Shown piece after piece: positions 8,035 through 17,500 of a DNA stretch of 64,000 nt. The DNA lies in assembly GCA_029261815.1 (NCBI GenBank), contig JAJDAQ010000069.1, positions 76,340-140,339 of the forward strand. Direction: 5' to 3'. Numbering within the stretch: position 1 is the stretch's first letter; the number at the start of each line of letters is the position of its first letter. Position numbers and translations under genes: made by a program. Below the pieces are notes generated by a model. It did not search any database. It had not been told where the DNA came from and saw nothing but the letters and a program-made list of their open reading frames with translations. This DNA comes from Deltaproteobacteria bacterium (GTDB lineage: Bacteria > Myxococcota_A > UBA9160 > UBA6930).

Positions 8035-9234
8035 ATGGCCCAACTCGACACCATCGCCGTCGTCGGTGCCAGCCTCGCGGGGTTGCGCACCGTTCAGGCC
8101 CTTCGCCGCCTCGGGTACGAAGGCCGCCTCATCGCCATCGGCGAAGAGAAACACCTGCCCTACGACCGACCGCCGCTCTCCAAGAAGGTGCTCGGCGGCG
8201 AGTGGGACCTCGAACGGACCCAGCTACTGCGGCCCGAAGACGATGCGCTCGACGTCGAATGGCGTCTGGGCCAGCGCGCTGACGCGCTCGACGTCAAAGA
8301 ACGCGCGGTAAAACTCGCCGACGGCTCGCGCGTCGCGTTCGATGCCTGCGTGATCGCGACAGGCACCTTCGCGCGCACGATCCCGGGGACGCCGGATCTC
8401 ACCGGCATTCACACGCTCCGGACCCTGGACGATGCGATCGCGCTACGTCGGGACCTGGACGCAGGACCCCGGGTTGCCGTGATCGGCGGTGGCTTCATTG
8501 GCGCCGAGGTCGCGGCCACCTGTCGCGGCCGTGGTCTCGATGTCACGATCGTCGAGGCGCTTCCGGCGCCGCTCGAGCGCGGCCTGGGTCGGCGGATGGG
8601 CGAGTACGTGGCCCAGATCCATCGTGATCATGGCGTCGAACTGCGACTCGGCGTCGGCGTGGAAGCCTTCCTCGGAGAGGGCCGAGTCAGCGGGCTGCGC
8701 CTCGCTGACGGCAGCGAGGTCCCGGCCGACGTTGTCGTCGTCGGGATCGGTGTCGCCCCTGCGACCGGCTGGCTCGAAGACTCCGGTCTCGAACTCGACA
8801 ATGGCGTGGTCTGCGACGCCGCTTGCCGGACCACCCGATCCCGGTTCATCGCTGCCGCCGGTGATGTCGCGCGCTGGCCGAACGCCCTGTTCGACGAGAC
8901 GATGCGCATCGAACACTGGACCAACGCCACTGAGCAGGCCGACCATGTCGCGGCAACGTTGCTCGCGGGCGATGGGCCCGTTGAACCCTTCACGCCGGTT
9001 CCGTTCGTCTGGTCGGATCAGTTCGATCGCAAGATCCAGGTCGCCGGGCGGTTCTCGGAAGACGACGATTCGAAGCTCGTCGATGGCTCGCTCGAAGAGC
9101 GCCGCTTCGTCATGCTCTACGGGCGCGGTGGAAAGCTCCGAGGAGTTCTCGGAATGAACCGTCCGCGCCTCGTCATGAAGTACCGAGGCATGATCCGCGA
9201 CGGCGCGAGTTTCGAAGAGGCCCTCTCGGCCTAG
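8035..9234 (+). CDS. FAD/NAD(P)H-dependent ferredoxin reductase-type oxidoreductase
   Basis: 399-residue flavoprotein of the rhodocoxin/putidaredoxin reductase type, which passes electrons from NAD(P)H to a ferredoxin serving P450s or dioxygenases. An N-terminal FAD dinucleotide site (VVGASLAGLRTVQALRR) is followed by YDRPPLSKK, a second NAD-binding motif (VIGGGFIGAEVAA, about residue 145), a GDVARW FAD segment and a C-terminal reductase domain (about 310-399). Start ATG 8035 follows the divergent phosphatase start by 63 bases. No ferredoxin or oxygenase gene is adjacent, so the electron acceptor must be elsewhere. Confidence 0.9.
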   Translation: MAQLDTIAVVGASLAGLRTVQALRRLGYEGRLIAIGEEKHLPYDRPPLSKKVLGGEWDLERTQLLRPEDDALDVEWRLGQRADALDVKERAVKLADGSRVAFDACVIATGTFARTIPGTPDLTGIHTLRTLDDAIALRRDLDAGPRVAVIGGGFIGAEVAATCRGRGLDVTIVEALPAPLERGLGRRMGEYVAQIHRDHGVELRLGVGVEAFLGEGRVSGLRLADGSEVPADVVVVGIGVAPATGWLEDSGLELDNGVVCDAACRTTRSRFIAAAGDVARWPNALFDETMRIEHWTNATEQADHVAATLLAGDGPVEPFTPVPFVWSDQFDRKIQVAGRFSEDDDSKLVDGSLEERRFVMLYGRGGKLRGVLGMNRPRLVMKYRGMIRDGASFEEALSA

Positions 9235-9292
9235 CTCTCGGCCCTCAAGGAGACCTCGCGCCCGGTCGATCCACTTTCGGGAGGAGAACCGC

Positions 9293-9607
9293 ATGATCCT
9301 GAGCAACACCGAGGACGTGCCCGGAAGCACGATCCGCGAATTCTATGGCGTCGTCACGGGCAGCTCTGTGCGAGCAAAGCACATCGGCCGCGACTTCATG
9401 GCCGGCCTCAAGAACCTCGTCGGCGGAGAGCTCAAGGGCTACACCGAGCTGCTCCAGGAGGCGCGGCAGGAAGCCATCGATCGCATGACGCAGCAGGCCC
9501 AGGCCGCCGGCGCGAACGCGGTCGTCAACGTCCGGTTCTCGACGAGCTCGGTCGCCCAGGGTGCGGCCGAGATCTTTGCCTACGGTACCGCCGTCCGCGT
9601 GGAGTAG
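9293..9607 (+). CDS. YbjQ family (UPF0145) protein
   Basis: 104 residues, full length for the YbjQ/heavy-metal-binding-domain family. Family hallmarks are visible: the N-terminal FYGVVTGSSVRAKHIGRD, the central LVGGELKGYTELLQEAR, the helix EAIDRMTQQAQAAGANAVVNVRF, and a C-terminal AYGTAVRVE. Family members form ring-like pentamers in structures; the function is not settled. A strong ribosome site (GGGAGGAG) precedes the ATG. It is followed 2 bases later by a membrane-anchored homologue, making a tandem pair. Confidence 0.9.
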   Translation: MILSNTEDVPGSTIREFYGVVTGSSVRAKHIGRDFMAGLKNLVGGELKGYTELLQEARQEAIDRMTQQAQAAGANAVVNVRFSTSSVAQGAAEIFAYGTAVRVE

Positions 9608-9609
9608 GC

Positions 9610-10086
9610 GTGGACCCTCTCCTCCAGATTGCGCTGCAGGTCGGCCCGTTCCTGTTCCTGCTGCTATTCGGCTTCATCATCGGAACGCTGGTCGAGCGAA
9701 GCCACTACTCGGACATCCGCAAGCGAGAAGCAAAGACGCGCACGCTGCCCGTCATCAGCTTCAGGCGCGCGCCGCCGAGCTGGCAGGTTTCTTCGGGCAC
9801 CCTCGTCTCGGGCAGCACCGTAGTCTCGATCGACTACTTCAAGCGTTTCCTGGCTGGCCTTCGCGCCCTCGTCGGCGGACGCATCGCATCCTATGAGTCC
9901 CTGCTCGACCGCGCGCGGCGCGAAGCCGTGCTCCGCATGAAGGAGCAAGCCATCGCCTCGGGTTACGATGCGGTCGTGAACCTCCGCCTCGAGACCTCGC
10001 GCCTCGCGAGTTCCAACCGGAAGGGACAAGGCACCGCCGGGGTGGAGATCCTCGCATTCGGAACCGCCGTGAAACGCGGCGCCTGA
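9610..10086 (+). CDS. Membrane-anchored YbjQ-family protein
   Basis: 158 residues from GTG 9610. A single N-terminal membrane helix (about residues 8-27, rich in Phe/Leu) precedes a YbjQ-like domain (about 60-156): SGSTVVSIDYFKRFLAG, LVGGRIASYESLLDRAR, EAVLRMKEQA and a final LAFGTAVKRGA. The two domains of the tandem genes align along their whole length, indicating duplication with later gain of an anchor. It probably sits in the inner membrane with the domain in the cytoplasm. The next gene is a membrane M48 protease 10 bases away, suggesting a shared envelope-related role. Confidence 0.85.
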   Translation: MDPLLQIALQVGPFLFLLLFGFIIGTLVERSHYSDIRKREAKTRTLPVISFRRAPPSWQVSSGTLVSGSTVVSIDYFKRFLAGLRALVGGRIASYESLLDRARREAVLRMKEQAIASGYDAVVNLRLETSRLASSNRKGQGTAGVEILAFGTAVKRGA

Positions 10087-10096
10087 AGCGACGAAG

Positions 10097-10915
10097 ATGG
10101 ACTGGGAACCCCGCGACTTTCCCGAGAACAACGTCACCGACGTCCATCCCCTGAAGGAGCTCGTGACGCTGGTCGCCGGGATCGCGGCAGCCACGATCAT
10201 CCTGACGCTGGCCATCGCGTTCACGCTCGACATCGGCATGCGTGCGCTCCCCGCTGCCTGGGAGGCCCGGCTGTTCGACGGGCTCTGGAGCGACCTCGAC
10301 GAAGTCGACGACGAGCGCCACGCGGCAGCCGTCCGTCTCGTCGACGAGCTCGCGCTCGATTGGCCGGAGAACCCGTACACGTTCCAGGTGTTCATCCTCG
10401 ATTCACCGGACCCGAACGCCTTTGCGTTGCCCGGCGGGGCCATCGGAGTGACCCGGGGCCTCCTCGACTCGGTCGAGAGCGAGAATGAACTCGCCTTCGT
10501 ACTCGCCCATGAGATCGGCCACTTCTCTGGCCGACATCACCTCCGCGGCATCTCGCGAACGCTGGCGGTAACGGTCGTCCTCGGTGCGGTCACCGGCGGG
10601 GCATCGGGAACGATGCTCACGCAGTGGGTCTCCGAGGTCACCCAACTCGGCTTTGCGCGCGAGCACGAGGAGGAGGCCGACCGCTTCGGGTTGGACCTCG
10701 TCGAGAAGCGGTTCGGCCACGTCAACGGCGCGACCGGCTTCTTCCAGAAGCTTCCCGACGCGAATGCGGGGACGGTGGGCCGGTTGGGCGCCTGGTTCGC
10801 GACGCACCCCGTGAGTCCCAAGCGGATCTCTGATCTGCGACGCCTCGCCCGCGACCGCGGTTGGCGAGCTTCCGGCGAGCTGACTCCGCTGGACCCGAGC
10901 TTCTACGCCGAGTAG
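10097..10915 (+). CDS. M48-family membrane metallopeptidase
   Basis: 272-residue zinc protease of the M48 (Ste24/HtpX/LoiP-like) clan. One membrane helix lies near the N-terminus (about residues 22-45). The zinc motif HEIGHFSGRHH (about 136-146) and the downstream third-ligand motif EHEEEADRFGLDLV (about 194) are intact. FALPGGAIGVTRGLL before the motif is typical of YggG/LoiP-like M48C members. Catalysis probably faces the periplasm. It follows the two YbjQ genes and precedes a lactone-oxidase gene by 11 bases; the four genes look like one transcript. Confidence 0.9.
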   Translation: MDWEPRDFPENNVTDVHPLKELVTLVAGIAAATIILTLAIAFTLDIGMRALPAAWEARLFDGLWSDLDEVDDERHAAAVRLVDELALDWPENPYTFQVFILDSPDPNAFALPGGAIGVTRGLLDSVESENELAFVLAHEIGHFSGRHHLRGISRTLAVTVVLGAVTGGASGTMLTQWVSEVTQLGFAREHEEEADRFGLDLVEKRFGHVNGATGFFQKLPDANAGTVGRLGAWFATHPVSPKRISDLRRLARDRGWRASGELTPLDPSFYAE

Positions 10916-10926
10916 CGTCGCCAGTC

Positions 10927-12102
10927 ATGGCGGCATGGCAGAACTGGGCCGGGAACGTCGACTGCGTTCCCCAGCACATCGTGCGGCCTGAGCACGAAAG
11001 CGAGATCGTCGAGTGGCTCGCGCAGGCGGCGGACGACGATCTCGGTGTGCGCGTGGCCGGCAGCGGGCACTCGTTCATGCCCCTGGTCGCGACCGACGGA
11101 ATCCTGTTCGATCTATCATCCCTGTCCGGGATCGCACGCTTCGAACACGACGCCAATCGCGCGTGGGTGCGCGCGGGGACCACGCTTCACGCGCTCGGCG
11201 AGCTGCTGCATCCGGCTGGCCTCGCCCTCCAGAATCTCGGCGACATCGATGTGCAGGCCCTCGGCGGCGCACTCGGCACCGGGACCCACGGCACGGGCTC
11301 GACCCTCCCGAACCTCTCGGCGCGTGTGTCGGGTCTCCGGATCTTGCGCGCGGACGGACAGCTCGTCGTCCTGCGCGAGGACACCGATCCGGATGGATTG
11401 CGCGCGGCACGCGTCTCGCTCGGTGCCCTCGGCGTCGTCACCGCAGCGCGGATCGACCTCGTCCCCGCCTACCGGCTGCACGAACGCGTAGAGCGTCTTC
11501 CCATGGACGCGTTGCTGACCGAGCTGGATGAACGCGTGGCCGCCTCGCGCCATTTCGAGTTCTTCTGGTATCCGGGCCGCGACTTCGCCGAGGCCAAACA
11601 TCTCCAGCCCACCGAAGCGTCCGAGAACGACCTTCCGGACGTCAAGTACGAACGCATCGGCTGGAGCCATCGCATCCTCCCCTCGGTCCGCGACGACCGC
11701 TTCCTCGAAATGGAGTACTCGGTTCCAGCCGCGGCAGGACCCGACTGTTTCCGTGAGATCCGCGCGCGAATCGGATCGCATCACCCCGACCTCCAGTGGC
11801 CCGTCGAGTACCGCACGCTGCATTCGGATGAAGCGTGGCTCTCCACCGCACATGCGCGCGAGACCGTGACCATCAGCATTCATCAAGGACAGGGTCTCCC
11901 GCACGAAGCACTGTTCGCAGACGCCGAGGCGATCTTTGCCGAGCACGGTGGTCGTCCGCATTGGGGGAAGATGCATACGCAGAACGCGCAGTCACTCGGA
12001 GCCCTCTACCCACGCTTCGAAGCCTTCCAGTCGCTGCGACGCGAGTGGGACCCAGATGGGCGATTCATGAACCCTGCGCTTCGGCGTTTGTTCGAAGCGT
12101 GA
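10927..12102 (+). CDS. FAD-linked sugar-1,4-lactone oxidase family protein
   Basis: 391-residue flavoprotein of the L-gulonolactone/D-arabinonolactone/alditol oxidase type. The N-terminal FAD_binding_4 fold shows GSGHSFMPL (about residue 44) and LGTGTHGTG (about 118). The C-terminal ALO domain carries the family HWGK motif (PHWGKMHTQ, about 345) and ends with a DPDGRFMNP segment. Such enzymes oxidise a sugar lactone or alditol with O2 or another acceptor. Start ATG 10927 is 11 bases after the protease stop. The substrate cannot be assigned from sequence. Confidence 0.88.
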   Translation: MAAWQNWAGNVDCVPQHIVRPEHESEIVEWLAQAADDDLGVRVAGSGHSFMPLVATDGILFDLSSLSGIARFEHDANRAWVRAGTTLHALGELLHPAGLALQNLGDIDVQALGGALGTGTHGTGSTLPNLSARVSGLRILRADGQLVVLREDTDPDGLRAARVSLGALGVVTAARIDLVPAYRLHERVERLPMDALLTELDERVAASRHFEFFWYPGRDFAEAKHLQPTEASENDLPDVKYERIGWSHRILPSVRDDRFLEMEYSVPAAAGPDCFREIRARIGSHHPDLQWPVEYRTLHSDEAWLSTAHARETVTISIHQGQGLPHEALFADAEAIFAEHGGRPHWGKMHTQNAQSLGALYPRFEAFQSLRREWDPDGRFMNPALRRLFEA

Positions 12103-12111
12103 GCCGAGTCG

Positions 12112-12744
12112 TCATTCCGGGGCTCGACGCGCGCCCCAGGTGTTCCAATAGGTGACTTCGGCAGCGGGCCGGCGCGCGGTTGGTCGGAGTCGCGCGTCCT
12201 TCATGTATCCCACCGGTAGCAAGACGGTCTGCGTCACGCCGTCGGGAATCCCCAGCGCGCGCGCGATCTCTTCTTCATGCAGCAGCAGCAGCGTCGTCCA
12301 TGTGGCACCGATCTCGCGCGCTCGGAGGGCCACCATCAGGGACCAGGCGGCCGGCAGGACGCTTCCGTAGAACGCGACCTGTAGCGCTGTGTTCGAGGCA
12401 TCGGCGCGCCCCTCGCTGCACACCAGGATCAGCGCCGGCATCTGATGCAGGCGCTCGGCTTGCTCCAACACCGCTGGCTTCGGCCCGCTCCCTTCAGGCG
12501 CCCGCTCCCGGAACATGGCGGTGGCACGCCGATAGCACTCTGCAACCGCAAGCTTCGGCTCCGGTTCCGTGAGCACCAGGAAACGCCACGCCTCCGCGTC
12601 GCGACCGGTCGGCGCCTGCGTCGCCACGTCGATGCAGGTTTCGATCACGTCGGGTTCGACGGGACGGTCCCAATCGATCCGCCGACGGACAGATCGGGTC
12701 GTCGAAAGCGCCCAGTCTACGGACGCGACATCGAGGTCTTCCAT
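12112..12744 (-). CDS. Nitroreductase family protein
   Basis: 210-residue FMN-dependent oxidoreductase. The N-terminal SVRRRIDWDRPVE and ATQAPTGRDAEAWRFLVL segments are typical FMN-contact regions, and ALGIPDGVTQTVLLPVGY near the C-terminus is the usual NADPH/FMN end of the family. Members reduce nitro compounds, quinones or flavins; the natural substrate is unknown. The stop is only 9 bases from the convergent lactone oxidase. Its start is 7 bases after the stop of... the next gene lies downstream to higher coordinates and is transcribed toward it (aldo/keto reductase, stop at 12752), so the two may be co-transcribed. Confidence 0.85.
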   Translation of the reverse strand: MEDLDVASVDWALSTTRSVRRRIDWDRPVEPDVIETCIDVATQAPTGRDAEAWRFLVLTEPEPKLAVAECYRRATAMFRERAPEGSGPKPAVLEQAERLHQMPALILVCSEGRADASNTALQVAFYGSVLPAAWSLMVALRAREIGATWTTLLLLHEEEIARALGIPDGVTQTVLLPVGYMKDARLRPTARRPAAEVTYWNTWGARRAPE

Positions 12745-12751
12745 CCCGCGA

Positions 12752-13975
12752 CTAGCCGTGGACCAGGCCCGGAAGCCGGTGGGTCAGTTCGGGAATCGCC
12801 ACGCCGTGGGCGCAGGCGTCGGCACAAGGAGAACCGTCGCACCCGGTGCAGGCATTCGCTGAGAGCCCGTCGCTCGCCAGGGCCGCGGAAGCCAGCGCTG
12901 GGGCTTCATAGTCCTCGGCGTACATACGCGCACGCAGCAGATCCGGGATCGCGATCCCGCGCGGGCAAGCCGAAACACAATCCGAGCACCCGTAGCGACA
13001 TTGTGATGCCTGGGTTCGTCGCGCATACCGGGACAACAGCCCGCCGTCCGCGGCGTGCGAGCCGGTCCACCCCGACGCACCGAGGTACTCATCGATCTGC
13101 TCGGGGCTTCGCATCGTGACGACGAGCGCGTCAACCAGGCCACCGGACAGCACCCAGCGAAATGCGGCCTGGGCGAAAGTTGCCCCAGCACCTTCGTACG
13201 GCCGCATGTCGTTGAGACGTGCGCCGCGAAGTGTCTTCATCGCGATCGCTCCGATGCCCTTCGCACGCGCCTTTCTCAGGACGCGCGGGAGATCGGGCTG
13301 TTTCGCGACGAAGTCGAAGCGGCCGGTGAATCGTTCGTAGAATTCCGGATCCTGTCCGAAGTTATGCGCGACCAGAACGACGTCGACAAGATCTGCGTCG
13401 ATCGCCTCCTCCAGGCACTCCACCAACCGGCCGCCATGTCCGGACATTCCCGTGAAGCGGATCTTTCCCTGCGCCTTCGCCCTCGAAGCGAACTCGAACC
13501 ACTCTTCGTTGTGCACCCTTCGCACGTCATTCACGGCGTGGTTCATGTAGATGTCGATCATCTCGGTCTTGAGCCGGCGGAGACTGGCCTCGAGTGCCGT
13601 AAAGAGGTCGGCTCTCCGGGCACTGGCACGAGCCACCGTCTTGCTGGTCAAGACGACCTCGGAACGGCGACCCGCCAACGCGCGCCCGAGCGTCTCTTCG
13701 GACGCGCCGTCGGTGTAGTCCTCGGCGGTGTCGAAATAGGTGATTCCGCGATCGAGTGCGTGATGGATGAGTGCGACATCGCCTGACAGCCGGCTCGCTC
13801 CGAACGCGATGTCGGGCATCTCGAGGCCGGTGCGACCCAACGTGACGCGGCGGCGAACCTTGGGCTCAAGCACAGACTCGCCGAGCGCAGGCGCGCCCAC
13901 TGCGGAGAGGGGAAGCATCGCTGGGGCCAGGCCCAGGGCCATCCCGCGCCTCAGGAATTCGCGCCGGTCGATCAT
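12752..13975 (-). CDS. Tat-exported aldo/keto reductase with C-terminal ferredoxin-like 4Fe-4S region
   Basis: 407 residues. It starts with a twin-arginine signal (DRREFLRRGMALG), so it is probably exported folded. The aldo/keto reductase barrel (about 40-310) has the tetrad residues in YFDTAEDYTDG, LTSKTVA and YMNHAVND. The C-terminus carries two cysteine clusters, CRYGCSDCVSACP and CTGCDGSPCADAC, expected to bind two 4Fe-4S clusters. Such Fe-S aldo/keto reductases are known but their substrates are mostly unknown. Start ATG 13975 coincides with the signal. A longer open frame upstream lacks similarity. A paralogue lies at 61206-62759. Confidence 0.88.
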   Translation of the reverse strand: MIDRREFLRRGMALGLAPAMLPLSAVGAPALGESVLEPKVRRRVTLGRTGLEMPDIAFGASRLSGDVALIHHALDRGITYFDTAEDYTDGASEETLGRALAGRRSEVVLTSKTVARASARRADLFTALEASLRRLKTEMIDIYMNHAVNDVRRVHNEEWFEFASRAKAQGKIRFTGMSGHGGRLVECLEEAIDADLVDVVLVAHNFGQDPEFYERFTGRFDFVAKQPDLPRVLRKARAKGIGAIAMKTLRGARLNDMRPYEGAGATFAQAAFRWVLSGGLVDALVVTMRSPEQIDEYLGASGWTGSHAADGGLLSRYARRTQASQCRYGCSDCVSACPRGIAIPDLLRARMYAEDYEAPALASAALASDGLSANACTGCDGSPCADACAHGVAIPELTHRLPGLVHG

Positions 13976-14119
13976 GGAACCTCCGTGGGGCCATTCTACC
14001 GCTCGATCGACTTCGATTTCCCCTTTTTTTTCAGCCACTTGGACAAGGAGTCGCATTTCACTCCAGTCCGCGCACGGGATCGACGAATCAGAAGGGGTCC
14101 GCTGATGCAGGAGGCTCCC
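13976..14119. promoter_or_regulatory. Divergent intergenic region with a T8 tract
   Basis: 144 bases separate the divergent aldo/keto reductase and small membrane-protein genes, so both promoters should lie here. A run of eight T (14024-14031) stands out in this GC-rich DNA. I find no clear -35/-10 pair or operator. Confidence 0.35.
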
Positions 14120-14515
14120 ATGGCGGAGCGTGTCCTCAACCACGGTCCCCTCGTTCCCGACCCGGCCGCTCGCCGCTGGGTCGACGAGATCCCTCGCATC
14201 CGGCCTCGGTCCGCCAAGGAGCCCGCGACACCGCAAGCCCCGTCCGATTGGCGGGCACTGGCCGTTGTCACAGCGCTGGCCATGGTGCTGGGCTTCGCTC
14301 AAGGCGCCCGCGTGTCCCTTCCCGAAGACATCCCCCGGCCGGCCCTGGCACACGGCACAAGCGACACGACCGGGACCCTCGAGACAATCTCGGCCGCACG
14401 GACACTCTGGCGGCCCGTCGGATCGACTGCGACGGCTCCTCGCGAAGACCTCACGCCAGACGTCTGGCGGCCGGCAGGATCCGACTTCCACGGCGTTCAC
14501 GAACCGGCGCCCTAG
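14120..14515 (+). CDS. Small single-span membrane protein of unknown function
   Basis: 131 residues; no family recognised. A hydrophilic N-terminus (1-43, Pro/Arg rich) precedes one membrane helix (about 44-64, WRALAVVTALAMVLGFA) and an extracytoplasmic tail that contains two copies of a short WRP-[VA]-GS element (about 98 and 117). Start ATG 14120 is preceded by AGGAGG at 6 bases; an ATG five codons upstream overlaps that site and is less likely. It lies between the Fe-S aldo/keto reductase (divergent) and the RND pump (convergent). A real gene is supported by the ribosome site and clean frame, but conservation was not checked. Confidence 0.6.
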   Translation: MAERVLNHGPLVPDPAARRWVDEIPRIRPRSAKEPATPQAPSDWRALAVVTALAMVLGFAQGARVSLPEDIPRPALAHGTSDTTGTLETISAARTLWRPVGSTATAPREDLTPDVWRPAGSDFHGVHEPAP

Positions 14516-14542
14516 ACGACCAAGGCGCTCCCCGGGGATTGC

Positions 14543-17500
14543 CTAACGTACCCGGAGCTCTTCCTCGTCCCAGCTCCCCGGCTTTGCGGCAGCTGCATCG
14601 GACGCATCCTGGTCTGCACGCGCCGAAGCGATTCGCTCGGCTGCGCGACGACGGCTCTTACCCCGGAAGAGCAGCGTCGCGTCTTCCATCGCGATGTACG
14701 CGCACGGAACGAAGAACAAGGTCACCGCGCTGGAGAACACCACGCCGAATGCCAGCGACAATGCCATCGGAATCATGAACCGGGCAGACATGCTGTTCTC
14801 GAGCATCATCGGCGTGAGGCCTGCGAACGTGGTCAGCGACGTGAGCATGATCGCGCGGAAGCGGCCACAGGCTGCCTCGCGCACGGCGTCCGCCAGCCGC
14901 TCGCCCGCTTCGCGGAGTTGATTCACGCGGTCGACGAGGACGAGGCTCGAATTGACCACGACACCCGAGAGCGCAACCAACCCGATGATCGAGTACATGC
15001 TGAAGTCGTAGCCAAGGAGCAGATGCCCGACGGCGGCGCCGACCAGGCCAAACGGTATCGCACTCATGATGATGATCGGCTGGCTGTAGGAGCGAAGCGG
15101 AATCGCGAGCAGTGCGTAGATCACGAGCAGCGCGAGCGCCTGGCCCCGCACCATCGCGTCCATGAAGTCGCGCTGCTCCGCCTGTTCCCCGGCGAACGAG
15201 AATCCGACGCCGGGGTGATCCTCGAGGATCTGCGGAAGCACCGCGCGCTGGAGGTCGGCGACTACTTCATTCGCGTTGCCAAGCGCGACGTCGACGTCTG
15301 CGGTCACAGTGACGACGCGTTGCCGGTCGACCCGTTGGATCGAAGCGAATCCCTTGCCGATCTCTACTGAAGCCACTTCCTCGAACGGAACGGCGAGACC
15401 CTCGGCCGTGCGAATTCGCATCGACGAAACCTCGTTCAACGAACGGCGCTCTGCTTCGGGGTAGCGCACGATGACGGCGACATCGTCACGGCCCCGCTGG
15501 ATCCGCTGGACCTCTTCCCCCTGGAACGCCTGACGAACCTGCCGCCCCAGGTCAGACACACTCAGGCCTAGCATCTCGGCTTGCGGCAAGACGCGGTAGG
15601 TCAGTTCGCGTTTTCCGATTCGGAATGAATCCGCCACGTCGAAGACGCCCGGATAGCGGGCCAACGCTTCCTTCAGTGCCGTGGCCGCGCTTTCCAGCTC
15701 GACCAGGTCTCCCCCGTGCATTTCGAGTTCTACGGGCTTCCCCGCTGAGATCATCGTGTTGTGGAATGCCAGCTCGGTGACGCCCGGAATCGCCCCCACG
15801 GCTTCGCGCCACCGGCGTTGCATCTCGTCGGTCCCGATGTCACGGAAGGCTGAGTCGATCATTTCGACCTGGACTTCACCGAGGTTGCCACCGCCACCGA
15901 GAACACGGCCCATCGGCCCACCCGGCATCTGGGACTGCGCCTTGCGGAACGGCTGCTCGCCGACCGAGGTCAGGACGTGCCGAAAGATGCTGCCGTGCTC
16001 GAGATCGCGCTCTGCGTCCGCCGCCTGCTGGACCGCGTAGGCAGCGACCTCGAGACGTCGGAGCGCCGCAGTGGTCGCCTCGACAGGTGTGCCGGGCGCC
16101 ATCGTCAAGTCGGCGACGATGACATCGCCTTCGACCGGCTCCTGGAACGTGAAACGCAACCAGCCTCCGGCCAGGATGCCCATTGTCACCATCAGGATGG
16201 CAACGGCTCCTGCGAGGGTCAGGTAGCGCCACTCGATGGCCTGCTCGAGCCAACCCTTGTAGCGCTGATGGATGAGGTGATCGAGTCCACTCGCGATCTT
16301 GTTCTGCAGCTTGCGCCACTGAACCGAGACCGGCCGAACCGGCCGGCTTTCGAATGAATTGCGGCTGTGTCCGAGGTGTCCTGGAAGTACCAACAAGGCT
16401 TCCACCAACGAGAAGACCAGACACGCGATCACGATCAACGGCAGGACGCGCGTAAAGCGCCCCATCGCACCTGGGATGAATAACATCGGGGCGAACGCGG
16501 CGACCGTGGTTGCGACGCCGAAGAACACCGGGATGGCCACGCTCTTGGTCCCGCGGATCGCGCCTTCGAGAGCTTCCCCCGTGCGTTGATGCTCGGTATA
16601 GGTGCTCTCGCCCACGACGATGGCATCATCGACCACGATGCCGAGAACGACGATGAAGGCCAGCAGAGAGATCCAGTTGATGCTCATGCCAAGCGTCGGC
16701 ATGACGGCCACGGCGCCAAGGAACGCGATCGGAATCCCGAGGGCGACCCACAGTGCGAGCCTCAGCCGGAGGAACAACGCCAGCACCAGCACGACGAGGA
16801 AGAAGCCCCCGCGGGCGTTCCCCAGCATCGACCCCAGCCGCTCTTCGAGATAGATCGCGCCGTTCTGCCAGACCGTGACTTCAAGACCTTCGGGAAGGGT
16901 CGGCTGGATTTCGTCGACATAACGAATCGCAGCGTCGGCCACGGACAGCAGCTTCTGGTCGCCAACACGCAGGACGGTCACCAGAACCGACGGCTCGCCG
17001 TCGAATGTGGCGCGCTGGTCGGACTCGGCGAACGCATCGGAGACTTCAGCGACGTCTCCAACGGTCAGCCGCGTACCGTCTGGCCGACTGACGAGCGGGA
17101 TGCTTTCGAACCCTTCGCGGTCGAAGGCCTGGCCCTTCGCTCGGAGCAGGATCTCCCCGCCCTGCGCGCGGACAACGCCTCCGGGGAGGTCGATCGAGGA
17201 ACGCCGTACGGCCTGAACGACGTGATCGAAGGTCATGCCGAACCGCTCGAGCGCGGACTCCGAGACCTCGATCGACACCTCGTAGGGCCGAACCGAGCTG
17301 AGCGTCACTTCGGTGATCTCGGGCTGCGCGGCGAGGCCATCCCGGACCCGCTCGCCCATCGCCTTCAAGGTCCACTCGTCCGTGTCGCCGGCGATCGCGA
17401 TCGAAAGCACCTGCTTGCCGATTTCGGCCTGGCGGACGATCGGGCGTTCGGCATCGACGGGGAAGTTGTCGATGGCGTCGATCCGCGCGCGAATGTCAGC

